Shown: piece after piece, positions 34,341-46,969 of the stretch
Layout of the letters: every line of letters starts with the position of its first letter
How positions within the stretch are numbered: the stretch's first letter is position 1
Assembly: GCA_013368315.1 (NCBI GenBank)
Contig: JAACJM010000107.1
Coordinates: 62,001-126,000 of the forward strand
Direction: 5' to 3'
Source: Tetrapyrgos nigripes
Taxonomy: Eukaryota; Basidiomycota; Agaricomycetes; Agaricales; Campanellaceae
DNA length: 64,000 nucleotides
Translations under genes and position numbers: made by a program
Notes under the pieces: generated by a model
Told to the model about the DNA's origin: nothing
What the model saw: the letters and a program-made list of their open reading frames with translations, nothing else
Databases searched by the model: none

Positions 34341-34849
34341 ACAGTCAAGACAGCGTACACCAGTTCATTTCATCATCAACCTCGACATATCCTTACGTCC
34401 TCACCCAGTCTTGTTCTCATGGTAAGCCCACTCCTCTTACCAATACTCCTGCGCTTTCTGATCATCATTTTCCGCCTTCTCCGTCACCGCAACCTCCACA
34501 TCGTTCTGGTCATTCCCCCCCTCTACCAAGTCAGGGTAATGGATATGGATATGGGCAGCATTCAGGACATGTCATTCGGCTTCTTTCTGACTCGGACTTT
34601 TTGCGTCTGCTTTTGTTCAATTCTGCTTTTCTTCTTTTTTTACTGTTATGTTTGGACATTTATTACTTGTCCGTATTATTACGAATCGTCTTCTATCTTA
34701 GTGTGTATGAGTACCCTCGTTCAAGGATGTAAAAGGTATGCAAGGCAAGGCTATTGAAAATAGGGAGCCTTCACCTGGCCTTCAATCATAGCCAATGTTA
34801 CTTGAATCTCACTCTGATATAGCTTTGTTCTATTCGGCTTACATCTTTG

Positions 34850-35030
34850 AGAACAGTTCTACCTTGTTCTAGCAGTGTTGCATCACAAAGAACAGTTCTA
34901 GGTGGTTCTAATGCCGTTCCATGAGCCAGAACCGTTCTTGTTATTCCAACGGTGATGCAACCGAGTTCCAACAACATTGCATCATACTGGAACAGTTGCT
35001 GTTGATGGAACTTCTGGAACGTCGTTAGAT
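34850..35030. repeat. cluster of ggaac/gttcc and agaac-gttct motifs, right
   Basis: It contains agaacagttct twice, agaaccgttct once, and many gttcc/ggaac words, plus ttccaacgg and gatgcaa shared with the left cluster. Confidence 0.4.
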
Positions 35031-35039
35031 CATAGCGTC

Positions 35040-35700
35040 ATTTTCACCGATGTCATGTACGGCGAAAACATGACAGTGAGAAATACCTATGTATAGCTGG
35101 TAAGATGCGCACTGGCTTATGTAAGGAGAAGCTGATATCCATCTTCGACTCGGCAGAGTTGTCAGGTGCAGACTTGAATCGTTCCGAATCCAATGCCAAA
35201 TTCCCTGTGACGGGTGCCCTGTTTATTAGTGGTATACGTCAACGGGAAGAACGGTAAAAAGCTTCAGTGCCTATGCATGTCTCTGAGCGTCGAATGGCAC
35301 AGTGTGCAAGTATGACACATGCGTTTGAGGCAGGTTATAACTATTAACTGATACTGCTCACTGCTACTCATGCATCGAGGCTTGCGTGGCTTGGCTGCCA
35401 GATTGCAGCCCTCGGGGAGAGGGAGTATGGGCTCTGGAAGCGATGCACATAAGAAAAGAGGTAAGAAAGACAGCAATAACAAATTCAACAAAGCCAAAAA
35501 TTGCCGGCCCCTAATCACGGCTACCTATTGGCTACAATGGCTTGCATCGGTCTATCGACAAAATTGGGTCGCGTCTTCTTTCAAACTCCGCTAGACGGAG
35601 CAGGATGTGTGCAATATCTGAGAATGAGTTAGGATAATACGAACAGTAATATGCGATCGTGAATATCATAGGCATTGTAATCAAAGTCCAAGGTCACATA
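35040..35700. other. intergenic stretch without a recognised gene
   Basis: Short frames only; nothing I can support. Confidence 0.4.
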
Positions 35701-35711
35701 CAGAGAGCAAA

Positions 35712-37774
35712 TCACAACTTCACTGCCTTTGTCGCCTCCTTCGCAAGGACACCCTGTATAATCTGCTTGAACCCATCCCTCACCGCCTGATCAAACGATG
35801 CCCATCCTTCAACAGTCTGATTATTCTTTGATGCCATAAAAGTCAAGACCAAATGACTATTATATTCCGACACAATACCGACGGTAATAGGACTATGATG
35901 ACCGCGCCCACTATATCCAACATTTTGGATGAGGAAGGGAGGCTCGGCGTCAGTGCCCACCTTGGACTTTTGCGCAAGAGGACTAAAATCTATGTAGACA
36001 CCAAGGCGCTCCAAGTTCCCAAGGGAAGAGGAGACGATTCCAGGGATGTTGGGGAGAGACGCTGCGGCTGAGTTGTCCAACGTGGACACGAGCGTCTCTG
36101 ACATGACTACGGATTGGTGGTATGCGTGTGGAAGTTGCTAGAAAGAGTAGCAAGTTTTAGTTGACCTAGAGAAGACTAGCAGAGAACGGGAAGATACGAC
36201 TAACCTTTCCGCAAGCTTTCAGTATCACTTGCGTATCCTTGACCATGTGGTCCCAGAAAAAGGTTGGATTGTCGTACCATGATCGGTGTATTTTTCCTCC
36301 TTCAAAGCTGATGCATTTGCGAATAACATCCATTGAATGATATGATTGGACCAAGAGGTTGACAAGTCCTCCGGATGTAGTAGTTGGTCCATGTAGGACT
36401 TGGGCTTGGGGCCAAACAAATCGACGCTAGAGAAATTGAAAGTCGTAAGGACAAGAACATCGTCAGAGAAGACATGGAAAGACGTACCATATCAACAGGG
36501 TTGGCTGGGACAAGCCAAACCTCCGATTTGTGCCAGTTTTCTTCGACTAAAGTTGACAATGTTTGGGAAGGCTGAGACTGGGAACGGCTATCTTGCATCT
36601 TTGCATCAGCATACAACGTGCTCAATGCTCTCTCAACATCAGCCAGAATCATAATAGAATTGACCAATGCTGTCAGCGTGCATTTGGCTTTGCCACATGC
36701 CAAGGTGATGGCTTGGGTTTCCGAGGGTGAAAGGACGACTTTATTCATGAGTGAGTCTCTCGTCAAGGACTTTTCATCGACCGAATTGGAGTGTACTGAG
36801 ACTTAAAAGGAACCCTTTCGAATTGGAGCTGTAATTGGGGTAAGGAATCAATGAAGTATATTGGGGCAATCGGATTTCTTTGCGTACCATTGTGGATGGG
36901 TAAGAAGAGTCCGATACTGCGTCCTCACCAACATCCGGTAGAAGGGCTGAAGACGCTGGAGTAAGCCGACTGACTTCTTCGCCCCAACGAAGATTTTGAT
37001 AGGATACGTGATTTGCATTTTTCGAGCCCTGGTCATAATCTCTTGAGCTCGTCAACAGAGAAACCTGCTCAGAGCGACAAACCTGCAATTCCTTCGCGAA
37101 GATTCTGTAGAACATGTCACTGACGCCCATGAGCCCTCTCCCGTCGGTCGTATAATGCGGAGCAGTAAAGCTGTAATAGGGAAAGTCAGTACCGTCGTCG
37201 GTCTCTAGACTAGGAGAAAGGTTACCAACAAGAATAACAAATTTTTGTCATTAACACCCTTGGCAATCTGCAGGTCCATGGCAAAATGACCGTCGGTAGG
37301 AAACCAGTACACTTCCTTGATCTCCATCTCCCATTCCTCAAACATGAAGATTTCAGGACGGAATGTGACAGTCTCGTCAGCCCATACTCTTAGATTCTTC
37401 AGTCCATCAGGCGTTGATTTAGATCTAGGATCAGTAATGTCGTAGGAGAAGTAGTAAGAGTTTGGCTCGAGATCGTGTTTGATAGCGTTGCAACGATAAG
37501 CAATCCAGGGGGCCCGATAACGTAGTTTAATCCAAGCGGCGTGGGCATGGAGCTCAAGCTCTGGTTGGGAAATGGGTTGCTTGAAAGCAAGGTGGGTCAA
37601 ATTTGGATAACGAGTTTAAAGTAGAGCCATCACCCACCTGCCCCAAGCTGACATTCTTTCCCTACCATGCACACGTCTGATATATTGTGTACGGTCGGCA
37701 GATAAAATGAAGTCGAGGTTTGGGACTAATTGTGGCTGAGGGCCTTTTGAGCCCTGTCCGACGGGTGCAGCCAT
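35712..37774 (-). CDS. HXXXD-type acyltransferase (trichothecene-acetyltransferase-like fold)
   Basis: About seven exons. Exon 1 (37634-37774) reads MAAPVGQGSKGPQPQL ... RMSAWGRW. Exon 2 continues QPISQPELELHAHAAWIKLR and FEEWEMEIKEVYWFPTDGHF. Exon 3 has FTAPHYTTDGRGLMGVSDMF, where HYTTDG is the HXXXDG catalytic motif. A later exon has LSPSETQAITLACGKAKCTL, typical of the second half. The last exon ends NNQTVEGWASFDQAVRDGFK ... KAVKL at 35712. Length is near 480-500 residues, normal for CoA-dependent acyltransferases. No stop was found if donors gtgatg and gttggt are accepted for introns 1 and 2. The substrate is unknown; it probably acylates an alcohol or amine of a secondary metabolite. A decayed paralogue lies at 21060-21890. 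Confidence 0.75.
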
Positions 37775-37799
37775 GTAGATGCTGTGAAGGGTTGGGAGA

Positions 37800-38900
37800 A
37801 GACAAGAGAATAGGTATACAAGGGCAACCAGCGGCTGTCTACATTATATACCTGCTATGTACGAGAGAGAGAGTAGTCGTAGAGCGATTCGCCGTGTTTG
37901 GTGAAGTGAGGGTGGAACAGCGCAAAGAAGATGGAAATCATTGAAACACTAACTATTACAATATTGACAGATAATTGGGATACGTGGAGATCACCGTACT
38001 ACTGAGCGAACGGCCGTGAGGGCTCTGGGCGCTGAAAGGGCTGCCGACCTCACAATGAGACAAAACGGGATGTTTCAACAAAATGACCTGTATTCGTTAG
38101 TCAAAAACTTGCTGCATGCCAAGAATGGTGCATTACCTACTTTAGCATAATGAGATTATTGCCAATCTCCTTCCCGCTGTGCGAGGGAGGAGGAATCGGT
38201 AGCCATCTTTGACAACTGACGGGAACAGCGTAACTTCAGAGTAATCCTTGATGATTTTTCGAATACTCGGACGTACGAGCGTGAGTGTCATATCACCCAT
38301 TGTTGCCAATCACACCAACACTCGTATTGGTGATTGACTGGAATAATAGGAGAATATCCATCTTTTACATTGACAAGAGCAGCGTAACTTGAGATTTCGA
38401 TTAAGATCTTAAAAGAGCATGTACTAGATCAGCCGGTAATAAGATTGGGGCTATGAGACCAGAAGATGGTCCAGAACAGGCCACTCGCCAGGGTAGACGC
38501 CATTGAAGTCCAGAAATCCCATTCTTCGTACTTTGACGTCGGGAGTCTTTCGAATGTTAGCATCGTCAGATGCTGGCTGTTTGGAGGGAAGGCCTAATCG
38601 CCGACTCGACGGTGCAATCCAATCTGTGGACAAAGACGGGATGGTGGAACGACGAAGCCAGAATTGAGCCAGCACGCGCAGGTAAGAAGAGCGCACATTG
38701 CTTGAGAATGGGCAGACAGTTTGGCGATAGCTATACATTGACAATGCTCACTGAAGGCTCAAACTAGCCACCAGTCCATAAATCCAACACTATGAATTGA
38801 GCTATTCGTCAGACTCGACCTTGCACGGATTTTGGCCTTCAGCCATCGACCGAACTTCAACGCACCTCGTTTAACCAGTTCTCCTTCAAACCTTCACTCA
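37800..38900. other. intergenic stretch without a recognised gene
   Basis: A minus-strand frame at 38451-38744 has no recognisable family. Two short similar words (acagcgtaactt / gcagcgtaactt) occur at 38226 and 38383. Nothing more can be supported. Confidence 0.4.
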
Positions 38901-38909
38901 AATCCTCGT

Positions 38910-40238
38910 TCATGCGACAACTATACTCGTTAAACTTTTCCTTAGCATCGAAAGATTTCCTTGCTTTGTGATCTTGGGTGTCTGAGCTAGACAGGAATCG
39001 AGCGCAGTTGTCTTCTGTGGTTGACGATGGAAAAGAGGATGGAGTGTAGCATTTTCAGCTAAACGGTCCGCAAGTTCATCGGACGCTTCATTCGCCGCCC
39101 TTCTCGCGATGCCGTGGAGTCGCAAGGTCTTTAATCTCGAATGGCACTGCAAGATGTAGTCCAACAAAGACTACGGTCTATGTCGCAATCCGCGATAAGA
39201 CGCTCCGAAGTGACATGTGCCATGCACAACACATCCCAGAGATTTCCGCATTCCACGTTTCGGCTTTGAGATATCTCGAGGCTGGTCAAAGATCGAAGAT
39301 GTAGTGCAATCGCTGCCGGGATTTCCATGACCGGGTCTCCCATTACGATAGCTGTGAGTGGTAAGGCTGATACTGATGCTCCTAGACCCTTGGTGTCCAG
39401 AATGCTCCTGAACAGATCCCGTAAAAAAAGCGGTTTCGAATTTGTGAATGGTGCCCGTAGAGTTTGGAGATTAGGGCTGGTCCGGAGAGCAGTGGAAAGA
39501 GACTCGAAGACATTCTGATTGAAGTCATCGCCAGGTAAATGGAACCATCTTGCGTCAATGACCAATGTGTGAAGGTTGTACAGTCGGTCAAGAGGAATGG
39601 CAAGGGGAGTTTCGCTGGCATGAACAGCGCCGAGACCAAGATCTCCGGCGAGGGTGAATTCAGACAACGAAGGTAGCTTTGATATTATTTCGGGCACTTC
39701 AACATACATCCAACTCTGGTTTAAGTTACGTCCGGAAGTTTCCCAGCTATGGCCCAGAGTTTGGCTTTCATGAGCGCGGCGGCGACGGGACATGTAACAA
39801 AGTACTCACCGGAAAGAACCCAGGTAAACAAGCTTTGAGAGTGCAGAAGTGAAAACGCATCAAGCACTTCTCGGCCCACATTATCATCACCCATGCTCCA
39901 TGTCCTATCGCATACCGTCAACGTCCTAACATACGTTGACAAACTCCTGCTCTTCACAACATCATCCTGTGGTCCGCCAAGCGCCTTGCACAACGGGATG
40001 CTGACCATTTCGAGAGCCGAACAATGAGTGCTGATAACTATGTCCAAGAACAGGACGGGCTCGACGACGGCACTGAGGCCCTTGCAAATACACCTCAAAG
40101 GTTTTCTGTTCAAGCCATTCTATCAAAGGTTGGATAGGTAAGGCAAATGGACCAGGATACAAGGTAGCAACAGCGCACCTCAAGCTCGAGAATGATTACT
40201 TGCAAAATCTCCGTTAGAAGACCCGAAAACGCGGACAT
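38910..40238 (-). pseudogene. F-box/LRR-type protein gene LRR-3 (nearly complete, frameshifted)
   Basis: The start at 40238 reads MSAFSGLLTEILQVIILELE. An intron with donor gtgcgc and acceptor gatag follows, then NGLNRKPLRCICKGLSAVVE. Leucine-rich segments are PEIISKLPSLSEFTLAGDLG, DRLYNLHTLVIDARWFHL, HLRSLTSLEISQ. A frameshift after DIDRSL near 39170 puts the continuation LLDYILQCHSRLKTLRLHG in another frame. The C-terminus diverges from the other copies. It is divergent from DUF6535 copy C, 565 bases apart. It is the best-preserved LRR copy. Confidence 0.75.
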
Positions 40239-40803
40239 AGTATAAAGAACGAAGATCGGATGATCCTGGGTGCATATACATGTTCAGCAGTGGTAGAGGT
40301 CATCGCTGGTTCAAGGCGGTCCATGGCACGTAAAAGATGACCGGTGACAGTGCAGGTGAATCAAAGTTCCTTGATACAATGATAGTCTTGTCGGTTTGGG
40401 GCGATTCATTGACGGACCAAAATTCCGAAGAGTCTTGAGGAGCCGGGAGATGTGGTATTTAGTGGTGGTTTGACGCGTCTTTACTTCAAGTTACCGTTTG
40501 CTTCCTATCCCTTCGTGACTCAGTACTCAGTACTCAGCTTTTATCTCCTCAATGACCATCAATGTAGCACATACTGTGGTCCAAGCTCAAATTTCTGGTT
40601 CAAGCTGGTGGCCTGACGCGCCTTTTTTCGATGGGTTTCTTCACCTTGTTATCTCTACCCGAAGCAATAGCCATTTATATACTCAACATGCATCCTGTCA
40701 CATCCTGTCTTTTGTACGTTGCTTCGCCATACATCGATTCCTTACATCAATTGCTGCCTCACCTTCGCAATCTCACAAGAGGGACACTGAAAATTACCTA
40801 CCG
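40239..40803. promoter_or_regulatory. divergent promoter region of LRR-3 and DUF6535 copy C
   Basis: This 565-base gap separates two outward-facing start codons. A TATA-like tttatatactcaac lies about 130 bases before the copy C start, echoing the palindromic element of copies A and B. Shared regulation is inferred from layout only. Confidence 0.45.
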
Positions 40804-43707
40804 ATGCTTACTTCCAGTGTTCACTCGCTTCAACTTGAGGACTTGGAGAAGAATGAGAACCAGTCTGATACTAATGGTGCGGGTAAGAAATCAAGTTTTA
40901 AAAACGACAGCGGTTCGTGTCTCTCTGACGAATCGTATTATGAACATCCAGGACGGTTCAAACCCACTGCAAACGACGATGCATGTTTCAAGCTCTGGAA
41001 AGTGTACATCAGCCAAGCCCACGAATATGACAAGGCCCTTCTCGAAGGTTGGAAAGGTGACATGGAAGGAATGCTACTTTTTGTGCGTCTCTTTTTATTC
41101 TTATATCACTTCAGCCTCCTGAAAAAATCCTAGTCTGCTCTTTATTCGGCCACTCTTACCGCCCTCATCGTCGAGAGCTACAAAAAGCTACAACTGGATC
41201 CAGCAGATCTAACCACATCCCTTCTCACCACCATATCTTTGCAACTCGTGTCCATATCAAATGGGACAGCCACGGTGTTTGAACCTCCTGATACGTCCTT
41301 CAAACCCATGGCATCATCCTTGATTTGCAACATGCTTTGGTTTCTCAGTCTCGCATTAGCCCTCACTTGCTCACTGTTGGCGACATTCGTACAACAGTGG
41401 ACTCGAGACTTTTTGCACAAGACCACAATGCGGCCTTCGCCTGTCGTTCAAGCGAGAGTCCTTGCATTCTCCTACTTTGGACTGCGACGTTTTGGGATGC
41501 ACACATTTGTGGATGTCATCCCAATTCTTCTGCACATTTCCCTATTCCTTTTCTTTGCGGGTTTAGTCGCATTCCTGCTACCAGTCAATCTCCCTCTGAC
41601 AGTCCTCATGGCATGCGTGTTGTTTATCTTCGTGTTTGTCTATTTGGCTCTCACACTCCTTCCATTGCTGTCTCTCGACTCACCTTATCGTACCCCGCTT
41701 TCTGATCTTCTCTGGCGCATAGGCAATGGCTTTCCTGTGCGAAAGCATGGCTTGTCTGGCAGCCTCAGCCTTACTGAGGCGATGGTGGAGCAGTCGCTGC
41801 ACAGATCGCCAGAACGTGACTGGCGATGTATGGAGTTTACGATGACATTGTTAAACCACGATACGGAGCTTGTTCCCATGTTTGAGGCAGTCTCTGAAGC
41901 CCTCGCTAGTTCTCGAGCAAGCGGTGTGTGCCTTGAAAACTTTGGAATTGTCGCTCCTCTCCTTCAGTCATCCGTTCCCGAGATCAATATAACCTCTCGT
42001 ATTCGCAACTTCATTTCAGGCTCCAGTACTCCAGGAGAATCTACAAATAAAGCCCTGAAATCCTGCTTGCACGCTCTCAACTTGCTAGCTCGGTTAGTCA
42101 TTAATCACTCCATGGAGAATATTGGGACATCAAGACAGTACCCGATGTTCTGGTTCCAGCGTGATCTGATGGCATTCCTCTCCTCTTCGCCTTCCTGGCC
42201 ACAAGATTACCTCATCTCGACGATCGCAATGCTGCGAACAAGTAGGGTACAAGGTTTCAGGCGGTGCATAGAGAGGATGGCCGAGGTTCTGTCTTCCCGG
42301 AAGGTATGCACTGAGCAACTCAGAGAGGTCAAATCCATTTTCGCAAACTTGTCTCGAGAAAATATTGATTGGACCTCGAAGAAATTTACGGACCACTTCG
42401 ATAAACTTGACAGCACTCTTCAGAGTGCTTGTACATCTGGCATGACAGAAACCGATGCAGCTGCTCTGGTCCAGCAGGCACAAGAGCATATCGCCCAGCT
42501 CGCAAATATGGGACGCTGGAAAGCTGTGCTGATCTCTGTCCTCAGCCAATTCCTCTCGGCGGCTATCAGTGCCGCCTTGGTACCTATCGAGGTGAATATG
42601 ACGTTTACCCTTGTTCACTCAAGCATACCGACACTTGATGTCTTTGACACATCTCTCGATGTAGACGAGGATGAAGCACAGGCTTCCTATTTGCTTCAGA
42701 GTATCTCCCCTTCCCGTGGCTGTGTTTCGCCTGAGCTCTTCACTCTGGTGTTCCGGCTTTTATTCTCAACGAAACGAGCATTACATTTTACTGGAGCCGT
42801 TGAGTGCAGGATAATTTTATACAAGTACCTCTACAATCACCAAGACGCCAATCACATACTAGCAGGGTTGGTACATCACCTGGAAGAGTGCGCTCTTCAA
42901 GATCTGAACAGTGACGGTCCTGGCGACCTTGCTGAGTGGTGCTCAGATGGGGTGGAAAGATTATACTACATCATGGGTTTCTTCCAGTCCACGGCACCTC
43001 CTCAATTATTGTCATTCGCAAAGAAAGTCTTCCAACTCATTCCAACAGCATCCACCAACTTTGCTTATTACCGCTGGTGGCCCCTAGTAATTACAAGTAC
43101 TGAACGCATCCTCTGTAAAGACATCGTCAAAAAACTGGAATATCTCTCGCGCAGTGATGATATATCGAACAGCTTTCATGACATTTCCTCCTTCATTACC
43201 TCAACCCTGGATGATATATGCGCCCTTGGCCAGAGACTGTTACCCGATTTACCTGTTCCCGAACGTCCGTTTCCTTGCGTGGTCAACGAGTACTGGCAGT
43301 GGATCACTGATATCCAAGACTATGTGCTTTCCATGCATCTTCTCATCATCGCCAAATACATCGACATCATCTCCGAGCATGTCATAAACAATGTTGTTGA
43401 CTGGGACAACATTGGGTCTTCGATGCGGATGCATCATGGGCATATATATGATACGGTCCAGTTCCGGTTTGCTAACAGCGTTTGGAAACTGGTCTCTCGT
43501 GATCCCTGGAGGCAGAGGGATTCTCCGAAGGGAGACCTCTTCTATCGATCTCTCTGGTATCTCAGCACAAACTGGTGTTGGATCACTGATGTGGAAAGTG
43601 CAAAGATCCTGGCCAAAGCCATACAGTGTCACAAAGACGATATTGATTTCACTGGTGTAGTATGGTATGAAGACGTCTGTCTTACCCGATGTATGGAGGT
43701 TATTTGA
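40804..43707 (+). CDS. DUF6535 domain membrane protein, copy C (short C-terminal truncation)
   Basis: Exons 40804-40882, 40952-41082 (131 bases, as in copies A and B) and 41134-43707 give 927 residues. The DUF6535 region is well kept: LEGWKGDMEGMLLF, NMLWFLSLALALTCSLLAT, FVQQWTRDFLHKTTMRPSPV, LRRFGMHTFVDVIPILLHIS. The long tail aligns throughout with copy B. The frame ends at TGA right after CMEVI, where copy B has Arg CGA. Beyond it an open acidic, Asn/Asp/Lys-rich tail continues in the same frame, so only the last part is lost. It is probably still functional. It pairs divergently with LRR-3. Confidence 0.9.
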
Positions 43708-44396
43708 AAAGCTGAAGCTGTGGAAGATGAGGAGGGTAACAGGAAGGATGACGACGAGAACAACAAGAAGGATAATAATGGCAGGCCCACATGTTCTTCA
43801 GTTTACATAATGGAGTAATTATGAGTTGGTGTATCCATGCAAATGTTTACAACTGTACGATATAAGTACTACTACTAGAAAGAGATTCTGATGTTGCTAC
43901 CACTGAAAGTCCGTGCTGTCGTCAGTGCTGTTCTTGCTGACCATGACCTCCATCATATGCTGCGCTGAAGAAATCTGCTCTGCCATGATTGGCTAGGTAC
44001 ATGCTGGTAACGTTAAATTACAAGTTTGTCTGAGTGCTACATATAGTCAGTACCACCATAAATTATTCGGTGTTGTCTCTACTCTCTTCATACTCCAAAG
44101 ACCCGTCTTGTGTTCTGGAGATCGTATATGAGAACTCGTTGAAGTATATGCACAGCCCAGTGCTGACATGTTCTTCTGTAGGCAGCAAGTTTTTGAGGGC
44201 TGTTCAGATAGGATGTGTAATTGTCTGCAGATTCCGAGGGCCTCTCCCTCGACTCTGAGCAGTGGAAAGAAACAGGGATCTGAGTTTAGGCAATGAATGG
44301 GCACGATTCAACACATCAGCCTGTTCCAGTCAGCATAGAAAAAATGAAGGCACCACTAAGGAACTCACAATCACATCCACAATTTCCTCTCGGTGC

Positions 44397-44777
44397 TGTT
44401 GAAATATATACCTTCCATGTATAGTAACTATGATTCTATATGGAGTTATTATGAAACTTCTACGTAGCTATAAGTATGCTAGTCCTCCAGGACATTCTCC
44501 AGACATTACTCTTATCTTCTACTATGTAGTGATATCTCTGTAGATAGCAATATGGCCAATGGCAATATCCTCTTAGTCTCTAGGTATGTCCATGGACAAT
44601 GTAGATATTAGTAATTACATGCTCTTTATCTAGTATAAAAGCTCTCTGTAAAGTTGTAGATACAACAGAACAATATCCAGTTCTATCTGCTCTACAAGCA
44701 ACTCGTATCTAAGCTCTACTAGCTTTCTACTCAGCCCTCTATTTGGTGAGCTCTACTGAATATTTGCTGCTTCATTA
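44397..44777 (+). mobile_element. solo LTR, copia-type
   Basis: It starts tgttgaaata and ends cttcatta, with 5-base duplications ggtgc at 44392-44396 and 44778-44782. A TATA box (agtataaaagctc) lies near 44633. TG...TA ends match the other copia LTRs here. Confidence 0.8.
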
Positions 44778-44895
44778 GGTGCAAGCAGATAGACAGGCTT
44801 TCCAGTTTGTTACAGTTGGAAATAATATATACATTGTGCCGTCCTAAACACCATCTTCCCTCGTAGCTTGGGTGAATGCTCAATTCACACAGAGA

Positions 44896-46341
44896 CATCA
44901 GCAAATCCACAATTCCGTGATTGGCATCCTGGCACGTGAAAAATGCTGGATCATACCAAATTTCGGCTGTATGATCGCGTATCCATACGACCCCGAGTGC
45001 ATCCTCAGGATACACGATCATACCAGGTATGCCCCCCAATCCTACAGGAAGATACGAGCAAAGATGCTCCTTCCTACACAGTCCTGCAACCTCCCTCACC
45101 TCCAGAATGCCAGATTATGCAACTGGATACCCCATATTGCAGTACTCGGATGATTCCTAGACAGGCTACGCAGCAGTAGGAAGCAGAAAAATGTATGTAT
45201 TTTGCAATGGTATGTAGTACATGGTCATACATATAGGTACATATGCTACAATACATCACCCATGCTCCATCGCACTCACCTCCTCACACTACCCACTCCG
45301 AGCATAATCCTCTCAACAGAACATACAACGACACCGCTACAACTTCACAGCTTGGGCATATGTGCTAATGAAAAAAACAGTCAGAAAATAGGAAACATTG
45401 AGAAGATTAGCACATACCTTGAGAGTGCAGTGAATAGGACAGTGACCCATGCACTGGTAAAAGAATACAGTCAGAAGATAGTGGCTTTCAAGCATGTCAG
45501 TACTCACCTCTGAGAACAGGAAACAGCAGAGCAAGGATCTGGAAGCATGAGGACCTGGACATCCGTGATATACGAGAGTATAACAAGAGACTTACTCAGT
45601 TGCCAACCGTACCAAATGCCCTGGACAAGAGCACGTATTAGCAGGGCCTGGAAATAATGGAGGTGAACAGACACACCTAAGGCATGGGAGTACACGGTGA
45701 AAAGGAACTGGAGCTACAAATGGGCAGCAGAAGAGGTGAATTAGAGGGAGATGATGGGGAAAGGAAGAAAGAAATAACCGAGTTGCATCTAAAATTGCTG
45801 GTTGATCAAAACATTTTGAACTCCGCCTGAATTGAGTCTTGTGACAATAAATTTCTTAGCAACGTGCGGCGTTGCTTTGTTCCTGGGCGCTCCAACCTGC
45901 CAACGTAAAGTCAACACATCGGCAACTGCTTCACCCTCTCCTGCCCCCCTGCCAGCCCCTCCCCTCTATTGACCCTCCATTGCTGTTTTATTCACCAGGA
46001 GTGCCCTCTAGATCATTTGCATGTACAGAGTCTGAGTCTTTTCTTGTAAACAGATAGTATGTGAATGCTGATAGTATCACCAGAGAGTAGTACATAGTCT
46101 TTTATTACAATGGAGGAGAAACATTCTTCTATGTACTTACAGTAAAGTTATAGAAATGGACCTGTTCCAATTTCCAAAGATGCAGAAAATACCAAATATG
46201 ATTGGTGTATCCGTGGATGCCAAGCGTATATTCAGGGAAACACCTGGTAGCACATCATTTGGTATGATCGGGCATTCGGAGGATGCGAAGATAGGCGAAG
46301 ATGCCAAATATGCCGATCACACTTTTGTGGATTTGCTGATG
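44896..46341. mobile_element. unclassified TIR DNA element, copy 2
   Basis: About 98 percent identical to 17797-19263 along its whole length, apart from a roughly 20-base deletion near 45562. It has the same catcagcaaatcc / ggatttgctgatg ends and a 2-base duplication ga (44894-44895, 46342-46343). It lies in LRR-4 at a different place from copy 1 in LRR-1, so this is transposition and not a tandem gene copy. Confidence 0.85.
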
Positions 46342-46969
46342 GAGTTTGCAAACTTGGGAAGGACGCTCCCAGAAAAGAGGTCGGCAAGCTCTGTTGAGAA
46401 TGAGAGTCTCTAGATAGGGGCTATTACCATATTTATTTTTTGTTCCGTTTCCGCTTCCTATTCCTTTCTCCTATCCTATTTCTTTCTCAGGTACATACAT
46501 TGATCCAGACGCATACGTCCGCCTCACATCTACCAGACCGTGCCTTACCCAACACCCCAGTCGTTTCCACTATCTTCGTGGACTCCTGGGGCATGTATCT
46601 ATTACATTCTTACTCTTTATATTATTGATACTGATTATATTTACTTGTACAGTACCATTCGTACACTGTTACTTACGTGTACTCATTCTGATAGGTACTT
46701 TATTCCAATACCAGTTGTTTCCACTATCTTCATGGACTCCTGGGTACCATTCGTACACTGTTACTTATTTGTACTCATTATGATAGGTTATGGGGCCCTA
46801 GAACTGCGCATGCACAGGGATCTATGCACTAGTGGCTCATGGGAGATACAATATCATGTCCAAAGCTACAACCAATTCTACCCCTTCCATATATCCTCCT
46901 CAGGCCTCAACACCCAATACTGCTGATTCGAAAATAACCTCCACCATCACTGTTAATCCCATCGGGAAT

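Larger units (their letters stand above)
44050..46391 (-). pseudogene. F-box/LRR-type gene copy LRR-4, remnant split by two insertions
   Basis: Pieces 44085-44396, 44783-44895 and 46342-46391 follow the 3' half of LRR-1 and LRR-2 (agacccgtcttg, gcaatgaatgggcac, accatcttccctcgtagc, gaggtcggcaag). A solo LTR and the second TIR element separate them. The 5' half has been replaced by a copia remnant that begins at 46392. Confidence 0.65.
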
